NCBI RefSeq assembly: GCF_013409785.1
Contig: NZ_JACCBV010000001.1
Span: 124,001-188,000 of the forward strand
DNA length: 64,000 bases
Origin: Microbacterium immunditiarum
GTDB lineage: Bacteria; Actinomycetota; Actinomycetes; Actinomycetales; Microbacteriaceae
Direction: 5' to 3'
Shown here: positions 57,608-64,000 of the stretch, piece after piece
How the letters are laid out: each line of letters begins with the position of its first letter
How positions within the stretch are numbered: the stretch's first letter is position 1
Notes under the pieces: model-generated
What the model saw: the letters and a program-made list of their open reading frames with translations, nothing else
Databases searched by the model: none
Told to the model about the DNA's origin: nothing
Program-made: the position numbers and the translations under genes

Positions 57608-59200
57608 ACCGCGCATCAGCCGCGCGACGTGCTCGCCGATGAACACCGCCGTCGCGAACGGACCGCGCGACGGGACGTCCGGCAGCATCGACGTGTCTGC
57701 GACCCGCAGTCCTTCGATCCCGTGCACGCGCCCCTCCCCGTCGAGCACGGGCCCCATCGGTGCCGACCCGCACAGGTGGATCGCCGTGCCGAGGTGCGTG
57801 CGCATCCACGCGTCCAGCCGCGCGTTGTCGTCGAGCGTCGCGTCGTCGAGCTCGGTGAGCCGGTCGAGCAGTCCGTCGAAGGCGTCGGAGTGCAGCAGGG
57901 CTGCGGCCGTGCGGATGCCGACGCGCATGCGCGCGAGATCGGACTCCTCCTGGAGGTACCGGTAGTCGATCCGCGGCGGCGCCGTCGGGTCGGCCGACTG
58001 CAGCGTGATCGACCCGCGCCCCTCCGGCCGCTGCAGCCCCACGATGAGCTGCAGGTCGTCCGCGTGCGCGAGCTGGGCCGCCATGCGGCGGGCCGAAGCT
58101 CCCAAGACTCCGCGAATAGTGCGGATCGGATGCCGCGCCACCGCCCGCAGGCCGCCGGCGAGCGTCCGCGTGGACCCGGTCAGCAGGTACCCGAGCGGCT
58201 TGACCGAGAGGAGCACCTCGAGGTCGCCGTCCGACGCCTCCGCGCCCGCCACCCCCGAGTCGAAGTTGAGCGCCGTGGGGAACGCGAACCGCTCGCCCGG
58301 ATCGAACACCGGGCGACGCGCCTTCCATCCGACCGCGATGTCGGGGTGGTCGCTGAACGACTCGCCCACCGGCAGGTCGCTCACCACCCGCACGCCGACC
58401 GACTCCAGGTGGGCACGCGGGCCGACGCCCGACGCGAGCAGCAGGTGCGGGGTTCCGATCGCGCCCGCGCACAGCACGATCTCGTCGCCCTCGATCACAC
58501 CCGCCGTGGTCTCGACGCCCACCGCGCGCGTGCCCTCGAAACGAACGCGAAGCACCCGTGTGTCGGCGACGATCCGCAGATTCGATCGCCCGCGCACCGA
58601 AGCGAGGTACGCGAGCGCCGTGTTGACGCGCACGCCCTCGATGACGTTCGCCGGGACCGGCCCGACGCCCGGTGCACCCGGCGCGTTCTTGTCGGGCTCG
58701 TCCGCGAAGCCCAGCTCGCGCGCCGCCGCCGTGAACGCACTCGTGACGACGCCGTCCTGTCGCGGACGCGCCACGGGCATCGGCCCCGACGAGCCGTGCC
58801 CCTCGCGCGAGGAGAAGTCGCGATCGCTCTCGAGCGCCTTCAGCACGGGGAGCGCCCGCCTGTACGACCATGCGGGGCCGGCCGCATCCGCCCATCGTTC
58901 GAAATCGCCCGGACGCGCACGCACGAAGTACCCGCCGTTGATCGCGCTCGAGCCGCCGAGCACCCGGCCGCGCGCGATCGTGTACGGCAGGTCGGGAGTG
59001 AGGTGGCCGAGGTACGACCAGCTGTGCGGATGCCCCGGCATCGCCCCCTGGACGGTGGTGCCGTCCAGCAGATCGGCGGGGAACCGCTCCGGCGCGGAGC
59101 CCGCCTCGACGAGCACGACATCGCGATCGGAGTCTTCGCTCAAGCGCGCGGCGAGGGGTGCGCCGGCCGCCCCGCCGCCGACGACGACGACGCGCGTCAT
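57602..59200 (-). CDS. mftG: GMC-family oxidoreductase, mycofactocin system (MftG)
   Basis: A 532-residue FAD enzyme of the glucose-methanol-choline family. The N-terminal VVVGGGAAGAPLAARL and GGSSAINGGYFVRA are FAD-binding segments. The C-terminal active-site region TAIHLCGSAPMG with DTSMLPDVPSRGPFA closes the fold. MftG proteins link mycofactocin-dependent oxidation to the respiratory chain. ATG at 59200 overlaps the mftR stop. The operon is divergent from mftA. Confidence 0.85.
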   Translation of the reverse strand: MTRVVVVGGGAAGAPLAARLSEDSDRDVVLVEAGSAPERFPADLLDGTTVQGAMPGHPHSWSYLGHLTPDLPYTIARGRVLGGSSAINGGYFVRARPGDFERWADAAGPAWSYRRALPVLKALESDRDFSSREGHGSSGPMPVARPRQDGVVTSAFTAAARELGFADEPDKNAPGAPGVGPVPANVIEGVRVNTALAYLASVRGRSNLRIVADTRVLRVRFEGTRAVGVETTAGVIEGDEIVLCAGAIGTPHLLLASGVGPRAHLESVGVRVVSDLPVGESFSDHPDIAVGWKARRPVFDPGERFAFPTALNFDSGVAGAEASDGDLEVLLSVKPLGYLLTGSTRTLAGGLRAVARHPIRTIRGVLGASARRMAAQLAHADDLQLIVGLQRPEGRGSITLQSADPTAPPRIDYRYLQEESDLARMRVGIRTAAALLHSDAFDGLLDRLTELDDATLDDNARLDAWMRTHLGTAIHLCGSAPMGPVLDGEGRVHGIEGLRVADTSMLPDVPSRGPFATAVFIGEHVARLMRGR

Positions 59201-59841
59201 GCGGCGCTCGTGTGCGCGTCGGCCAGCCGCCGGAACGACGCGTCGAGCAGCTCGAGCAGATCGACGTCGTCGTGCGCGAGCCATTGCTCGTACGCTGCGA
59301 GGCAGAGTCCGAGGCACGACCACGCGATCGCCTGCGGGGCGAGCGAGTCGACCTGGACATCGAGGCGTCCCGCCACGTACTCGGCGATCACGCGGCGCCA
59401 CGCCGCATACCGCAGCGTCGAGTGCGCGACGAGGCTGGGCACGTTCAGCAGCAGCCACATGCGCTCGCGGTGGAACCTCAGCTCCTCGCCGGGGAAGCGG
59501 TTGAAGTCGACGACCGCCGCGCGCAGCGCCTCCATGAGCGGCACGTCGTCGGGCACCCCCGCGAGGTGCTCGCGCATCTCGTTGAGCAGCCGCTCGAAGT
59601 CGCCCCACGGCAGGTCGTTCTTCGACGCGAAATAGCGGAAGAACGTGCGGCGCCCGATCCCCGCGGCCCGCACGATGTCGTCGACCGTCGTCTTGTCGAA
59701 CCCGCGCTCGAGGAAGAGCGCCAGCGCGAGATGGCTCAGCTCACCGTGCGTCGTGACGGGGGCCCGGCCCATGCGAGCACGTTGCGCGTCGGGCGCGGCG
59801 GCCCGGGCATCCGCTTCGAGACGATCCGCTTCGAGCGTCAT
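59197..59841 (-). CDS. mftR: TetR regulator of mycofactocin genes (MftR)
   Basis: A 214-residue TetR protein. HTH: FDKTTVDDIVRAAGIGRRTFFRYF, written in parts as TVDDIVRAAG and GRRTFFRYF, followed by SKNDLPWGDFERLL, which is characteristic of MftR. A helical ligand domain follows. It is divergent from mftA across a 151-bp region (59842-59992) with a TAGTAT -10-like hexamer near 59935, so it likely controls both sides. Acyl-CoA-type ligands are known for the family. Confidence 0.85.
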   Translation of the reverse strand: MTLEADRLEADARAAAPDAQRARMGRAPVTTHGELSHLALALFLERGFDKTTVDDIVRAAGIGRRTFFRYFASKNDLPWGDFERLLNEMREHLAGVPDDVPLMEALRAAVVDFNRFPGEELRFHRERMWLLLNVPSLVAHSTLRYAAWRRVIAEYVAGRLDVQVDSLAPQAIAWSCLGLCLAAYEQWLAHDDVDLLELLDASFRRLADAHTSAA

Positions 59842-59992
59842 ACGTCCTCCTCATGGAGCCGCCGGGTGCTGCGGCTTCCGCTAGGTGGGAGGTCCATCGG
59901 CGAGGGACTCTTCCAATCGGCACTCGGTGTCATTAGTATCGCCCGCATCGGGGCATCGAAGAAGATGATCAGCCCCAACGAAGGAGCATCCC

Positions 59993-60103
59993 ATGGACTC
60001 GAAGCAGATTGTGGCAGAAGCCGACACCACCGCGCAGGACGTCATCGAGGTCGACACGCTCGTCGAAGAGGTATCGATCGACGGCATGTGCGGCGTCTAC
60101 TGA
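59993..60103 (+). CDS. mftA: mycofactocin precursor peptide
   Basis: A 36-residue precursor starting after SD AAGGAG. It ends IDGMCGVY, the conserved mycofactocin core whose terminal Val-Tyr is decarboxylated and cross-linked by MftC and then released to make the redox cofactor. The leader is acidic (EVDTLVEEV) for MftB recognition. Identification is secure from the C-terminal motif and the adjacent genes. Confidence 0.95.
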   Translation: MDSKQIVAEADTTAQDVIEVDTLVEEVSIDGMCGVY

Positions 60104-60120
60104 CCCACCGCACGATCCCT

Positions 60121-60390
60121 ATGAACCCCGACTCGGCGTGGCGTCTGCACCCTCAGGTCTCGGTGAGGCCTGAGCCGTTCGGCGCCCTGCTGTACCACTT
60201 CGGCACCCGCAAGCTGTCGTTCCTCAAGGACCGCACGCTGCTGGCGATCGTCGAGGGCCTCGCCGACGCACCCGACGTTCGCTCGGCATGCGAGGCCGCC
60301 GGCGTGACCGGTGACCAGCAGGGCCGATACCTGCGCGCGCTCGACACGCTCGCCGAGTCCGACATGATCCTGGAGCGCGCTGCAGCATGA
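60121..60390 (+). CDS. mftB: mycofactocin peptide chaperone MftB
   Basis: An 89-residue RiPP recognition element that presents MftA to MftC. The segments PEPFGALLYHFGTRKLSFL and LDTLAESDMIL are typical. It starts 17 bases after mftA and overlaps mftC by ATGA. There is no strong SD. Confidence 0.92.
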   Translation: MNPDSAWRLHPQVSVRPEPFGALLYHFGTRKLSFLKDRTLLAIVEGLADAPDVRSACEAAGVTGDQQGRYLRALDTLAESDMILERAAA

Positions 60391-61703
60391 CGATCGCCCT
60401 CGACGCACCGGCCACACGACCCACCCCGGGCACGCGGCTCGTCGACCTGTTCGAGTTCGGACTCGAGTCGCCCATCTGCCTCACGTGGGAGCTCACCTAC
60501 GCGTGCAACCTCTCGTGCGTGCACTGCCTCTCAAGCTCCGGGCGGCGCGATCCGCGCGAGCTGACGACCGAGGAGTGCAAGGCGGTCATCGACGAGCTCG
60601 AGCGCATGCAGGTCTTCTACGTCAACATCGGCGGCGGCGAGCCGACGGTGCGACCCGACTTCTGGGAGCTCGTCGAGTACGCCACGAGCCACCACGTGGG
60701 CGTGAAGTTCTCCACCAACGGCGTCAAGATCACGCCGGATGTCGCGACGATGCTCGCCGCGAACGACTACGTCGACGTGCAGATCTCGCTCGACGGCGCC
60801 ACGGCCGAGGTCAACGACTACATCCGCGGCCCGCGCTCCTACGAGACCGCGATGCGGGCGATGCAGAATCTCGCGGATGCCGGCATGAAGAACTTCAAGC
60901 TGTCGGTCGTGTGCACGCGCACGAACATCCCCCAGCTCGACGAGTTCAAGGCGATCGCCGACCGCTACGGCGCGCAGCTGCGCCTCACTCGCCTGCGCCC
61001 CTCGGGACGCGGCGCCGATGTGTGGGACGAGCTGCACCCCACGGCCCAGCAGCAGCGCGAGCTGTACGACTGGCTCGTCGCGAACGGCGAGAACGTCCTG
61101 ACGGGCGACTCCTTCTTCCACCTCTCCGCCTACGGGCAGGCGCTGCCGGGCCTGAACCTGTGCGGCGCGGGCCGCGTCGTGTGCCTCATCGACCCCGTGG
61201 GCGACGTCTACGCCTGCCCGTTCGCGATCCACGACGAGTTCCTCGCGGGCAACATCCGCCAGCCGGGAGGGTTCGAGCGGGTGTGGCGCGAGTCCGAGCT
61301 CTTCACGCGCCTGCGCCAGCCGCAGTCGGGCGGCGCGTGCTCGTCGTGCCAGTTCTTCGACACGTGCAAGGGCGGCTGCATGGCCGCGAAGTTCTTCACG
61401 GGGCTGCCCCTCGACGGCCCCGACCCGGAATGCGTCCGAGGCTTCGGCGAGGAGGCCCTCGCGAAGCAGAAGGACTCCGGCGGCGGCATCCCCAAGCCGT
61501 CCGGCGACCATTCGCATCGCACGTCGCCCCCGCGCCCCCGCTCCGGGACGGGACCCGTGCGCGTGACCATCCAGCGTAGGAACGACCTCTCCCGCCCGCC
61601 CGTGAGCGCGTGCGAGGAGAACCCGCTCGCGGGATTCGTCCCGAAGCAGACCACCGGCGCCGCTGGGCGCCAACAGGAGGGCAGCCGCTCCAGCAACGCG
61701 TAA
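60387..61703 (+). CDS. mftC: mycofactocin radical SAM maturase MftC
   Basis: A 438-residue radical SAM enzyme that oxidatively decarboxylates and cross-links the Val-Tyr end of MftA. The iron-sulfur motif CNLSCVHC (C-x3-C-x2-C) is near residues 41-48, NIGGGEPTVRPDF near 80. The C-terminal SPASM domain has CGAGRVVC, CSSCQFFDTCKGGC and a final Cys (PECVRG). A ~70-residue disordered tail follows. mftD, mftE and mftF are not downstream within the window. Confidence 0.95.
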   Translation: MTIALDAPATRPTPGTRLVDLFEFGLESPICLTWELTYACNLSCVHCLSSSGRRDPRELTTEECKAVIDELERMQVFYVNIGGGEPTVRPDFWELVEYATSHHVGVKFSTNGVKITPDVATMLAANDYVDVQISLDGATAEVNDYIRGPRSYETAMRAMQNLADAGMKNFKLSVVCTRTNIPQLDEFKAIADRYGAQLRLTRLRPSGRGADVWDELHPTAQQQRELYDWLVANGENVLTGDSFFHLSAYGQALPGLNLCGAGRVVCLIDPVGDVYACPFAIHDEFLAGNIRQPGGFERVWRESELFTRLRQPQSGGACSSCQFFDTCKGGCMAAKFFTGLPLDGPDPECVRGFGEEALAKQKDSGGGIPKPSGDHSHRTSPPRPRSGTGPVRVTIQRRNDLSRPPVSACEENPLAGFVPKQTTGAAGRQQEGSRSSNA

Positions 61704-61809
61704 GACCCCGAGCACCGCAGGCGCCGCGCGACGAGGCTGGCGCCGAGGTGGGGTGCGGTCTCGCGCGGGGCCGCTTCGGTTCGCCCTCGATCGAGAGAGG
61801 GAGAACGAG

Positions 61810-62670
61810 ATGGGACTTCTCGACGGCAAGGTCGTGCTCATCACGGGAGGGTCGCGCGGACAGGGCCGCGCCCACGCGGTGACGAGCGCACGTGAAGGCG
61901 CGGACGTCGTCATCGTCGACACGCTGCAGCAGATCGGGACGGTGGCGTACCCGATGGCGCAGCAGGCCGACTTCGATGAGACGGTCAAGCAAGTCGAGGC
62001 GCTGGACCGGCGCGCCGTCGCGGTGGAGGGCGACGTTCGCAACCAGGCCGATCTCGACCGCGCGGTCTCCGAAGGCATCGCGCAGCTCGGCAAGATCGAC
62101 GCGCTCATCGCCAACGCCGGCATCTTCTCGCTCGCGCCCGCGCACGAGATGACCGAGGAGATGTGGGACGACATGATCGCAGTGAACCTCACCGGGGTCT
62201 GGAAGTCGGCGAAGGCGGTGCTGCCGCACATGATGGAGCAGGGCGGCGGATCGATCGTCGTGACGTCGTCGATCAACGGCCTCGAGCCGGGCGCTAACTA
62301 CGTGCACTACTGCGCGGCCAAGTTCGGCGTCGTCGGCGTCATGAAGACACTGGCACTGGAGTACGCGCGCCACGGCATCCGGGTCAACGCCGTCCACCCC
62401 GGCGCGATCCTCACGCCGATGACGAGCTGGCAGGGCGCGTGGGACATGATGTCCGGCAAGCCGGCGGGCGAGGGCACCGAAGAGGACATGCTCGAGGCCG
62501 GCTACTCCTTCCACGCGCTCAAGGGCGCCGGCTTCCTTTCGCCGCAGCGCATCGCGGATGCTGCGCTGTGGCTCAACTCGGATCTCGCGTCCGCCGTGAC
62601 GGGCATCTCCGTCCCGGTCGATGCGGGTCACCTGCTGCAGCCCGGCTACAACCCGGATCCCGTCAAGTAG
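61810..62670 (+). CDS. mycofactocin-coupled SDR oxidoreductase 1
   Basis: A 286-residue short-chain dehydrogenase. The cofactor motif [12 protein letters not shown] (~12-23), NAG (~98), Ser (VTSSINGL) and the catalytic pair Y-x3-K (YCAAK) are present. An insertion after beta-2 ([19 protein letters not shown]) marks SDRs that hold NAD tightly and use mycofactocin as external acceptor. Substrate is unknown, probably an alcohol. SD GAGAGGGAGAA. Confidence 0.85.
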   Translation: MGLLDGKVVLITGGSRGQGRAHAVTSAREGADVVIVDTLQQIGTVAYPMAQQADFDETVKQVEALDRRAVAVEGDVRNQADLDRAVSEGIAQLGKIDALIANAGIFSLAPAHEMTEEMWDDMIAVNLTGVWKSAKAVLPHMMEQGGGSIVVTSSINGLEPGANYVHYCAAKFGVVGVMKTLALEYARHGIRVNAVHPGAILTPMTSWQGAWDMMSGKPAGEGTEEDMLEAGYSFHALKGAGFLSPQRIADAALWLNSDLASAVTGISVPVDAGHLLQPGYNPDPVK

Positions 62671-62719
62671 GCGCGGCCGCAGCGTCCGTCAGTTCCGTTC
62701 GAAGGGGAAGGGAAACGAA

Positions 62720-63538
62720 ATGGCAGGAATTCTCGAAGGCAAGGTCGCCTTCATCACGGGAGCGGCACGCGGGCAGGGCAGGTCGCACGCGATCCGCCTC
62801 GCCCAGGAGGGCGCGGACATCGTCGCCGTCGACATCTGCTCGCAGATCGAGACGGTCGGGTATCCGATGTCGACGCCCGACGATCTGAAGGAGACCGTGA
62901 GCGCGGTCGAGGCGCTCGACCGGCGCATCTTCGCGGCGCAGGCAGACGTGCGCGACCGCGAGACGTTGCAGAAGGCGTTCGACGAGGGCACGGCGCAGCT
63001 CGGCCCGGTCGACATCGTGCTCGCCAACGCGGGCATCGCGCCACTGTCGCTCGAGCCCTCGCCCCAGGAGTGGTACGACGTGCTCGACGTCAACCTCACA
63101 GGCGTCTACAACACGGTCGAGGTCGCGAAGCCGTCCATGATCGAGGGCGGCCGCGGCGGCGCGATCGTCATCACGAGCTCGACCGCGGGCATCAACGGCA
63201 TCGGCGGAGACACGCCCGGAGGGCTCGGCTACACCGCGTCGAAGCACGGTGTCGTCGGCCTCATGCGCTCGTACGCCAACACGCTCGCGCCGCACAGCAT
63301 CCGCGTGAACACCGTGCACCCGACCGGCGTCGACACGCCCATGATCGTCAACGAGGTCATGCAGCAGTTCCTCGAGCAGGACCCGCAGATGGGTCAGGGC
63401 ATGGCCAACGCGCTGCCGGTCCCGATGATCGAGGCGGTCGACATCTCGAACGCGATCCTGTTCCTCGCCTCGGATGCGGGCAGGTACGTCACGGGCGTCA
63501 CGCTGCCCGTCGACGCCGGGTTCACGAACAAGCGCTGA
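62720..63538 (+). CDS. mycofactocin-coupled SDR oxidoreductase 2
   Basis: A 272-residue SDR with [12 protein letters not shown], the NAG motif, Ser (ITSSTAGI) and YTASK. The insertion with [20 protein letters not shown] is the mycofactocin-SDR signature. It is a close paralogue of the next gene at DNA level (identical segments around 62745-62800 and 63600-63655), implying recent tandem duplication. SD-like AGGGGAAGG upstream. Confidence 0.85.
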   Translation: MAGILEGKVAFITGAARGQGRSHAIRLAQEGADIVAVDICSQIETVGYPMSTPDDLKETVSAVEALDRRIFAAQADVRDRETLQKAFDEGTAQLGPVDIVLANAGIAPLSLEPSPQEWYDVLDVNLTGVYNTVEVAKPSMIEGGRGGAIVITSSTAGINGIGGDTPGGLGYTASKHGVVGLMRSYANTLAPHSIRVNTVHPTGVDTPMIVNEVMQQFLEQDPQMGQGMANALPVPMIEAVDISNAILFLASDAGRYVTGVTLPVDAGFTNKR

Positions 63539-63580
63539 CTCGCGCGATATCAGAAAGCCACGACAAGGGGAGGAATCACC

Positions 63581-64000
63581 ATGGCAGGACGAGTCGAAGG
63601 CAAGGTCGCCTTCATCACGGGAGCCGCTCGCGGACAGGGCAGGTCGCACGCGATCCGGCTCGCGCAGGAGGGCGCCGACATCATCGCGGTCGACCTGTGC
63701 GACACGATCCCGAACGTCGCATACCCGTCCGCGACGCCTGAGGATCTGGCCGAGACGGTGCGGCAGGTCGAAGCGCTCGACCGGCGCATCGTTGCGTCCC
63801 AGGTCGACGTGCGGGACGGTGCGGCCGTCAAGAAGGCGGTCGACGAGGGCGTCGCACAGCTCGGCAAGCTCGACATCGTCGTGGCGAACGCGGGCATCTG
63901 CGTGCTGACACCGTGGGACGAGACATCCGAGGAGGTCTGGGACCAGACGATCGACACGAACCTCAAGGGCGTGTGGAACACGGTTCGTCACGCCGCACCG
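63581..64000 (+). CDS. mycofactocin-coupled SDR oxidoreductase 3, 3' end outside window
   Basis: The first 140 residues of an [23 protein letters not shown], then the insertion with VAYPSATPEDLAETVRQVE, then NAGICVLTPWDE. The N-terminus is nearly identical to paralogue 2. It has SD GGGGAGGAA. Catalytic Ser/Tyr/Lys lie beyond the window. Three adjacent SDRs with mftA-C suggest a substrate family oxidised via mycofactocin. Confidence 0.85.
   Translation, partial: MAGRVEGKVAFITGAARGQGRSHAIRLAQEGADIIAVDLCDTIPNVAYPSATPEDLAETVRQVEALDRRIVASQVDVRDGAAVKKAVDEGVAQLGKLDIVVANAGICVLTPWDETSEEVWDQTIDTNLKGVWNTVRHAAP

Noticed and set aside
57629-59635. 668-codon plus-strand frame opposite mftG and mftR
   Set aside because: Antisense shadow; the minus strand carries intact GMC and TetR domains.

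Overview
The window comes from the chromosome of a high-GC actinobacterium, most likely Microbacteriaceae (Microbacterium-like). The supports are the GC-rich codon use, mycofactocin genes, an actinobacterial-type RadA/LDH neighbourhood, many ATGA/GTGA-coupled genes and apparent leaderless starts. The taxon is an inference from gene content; no rRNA is present.

Left flank (1-840): the 3' part of a D-2-hydroxyacid dehydrogenase gene. From about 1011 to about 40085 lies an integrative and conjugative element (ICE). Its plus-strand conjugation module (1461-12094) encodes an anchored VirB8/TcpC-like candidate, an M23 peptidase, a small membrane protein, a VirB6/TrbL-like protein, an SCO6880-like protein, a VirB4-like ATPase, a ParA-like ATPase, a TraG/VirD4 coupling protein, an HNH-like protein, a DUF4913-like protein and SSB. 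A MobF relaxase-helicase (12159-15164, minus) follows, with a candidate oriT just upstream. At the right are a fused DNA methylase/helicase, an excisionase-like HTH protein, a tyrosine integrase and an intact tRNA-Ser(CGA). The tRNA 3' end faces the element, the usual arrangement at an attachment site. I did not find the matching left att repeat by eye.

The ICE cargo is the most interesting part. On the minus strand, 26222 down to 17256 is a tightly packed run: AAA ATPase, subtilisin-like protease, HTH/sigma-like regulator, unknown HTH-like protein, ImmA/IrrE-type metallopeptidase with a cysteine-rich tail, a three-domain ubiquitin-like polyprotein, an E2-like protein and a JAB-E1 (ThiF) fusion. 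This is a bacterial ubiquitin-like conjugation system with attached proteolytic and regulatory modules. Two of its genes are preceded by the same 29-bp bipartite motif, which suggests a dedicated promoter. Other cargo includes a DUF4238 + HEPN gene pair, a second HEPN-like protein, a zeta-toxin pair, and two genes (DUF6349-like and dprA-like) each interrupted by a single-base frameshift.

The right chromosomal part carries ldh, radA and a VapBC pair, then the phenylacetate catabolic genes: a PaaR-type TetR regulator, paaF, paaH, paaZ, paaI and paaABCDE-paaG. A shared operator/promoter motif stands upstream of both paaF and paaA. An ArgA-like acetyltransferase gene leads into a mycofactocin locus (mftG, mftR, mftA, mftB, mftC) and three tandem mycofactocin-type short-chain dehydrogenases, the last cut by the window end. 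Thiolase (paaJ), ligase (paaK) and mftD/E/F are not in view.
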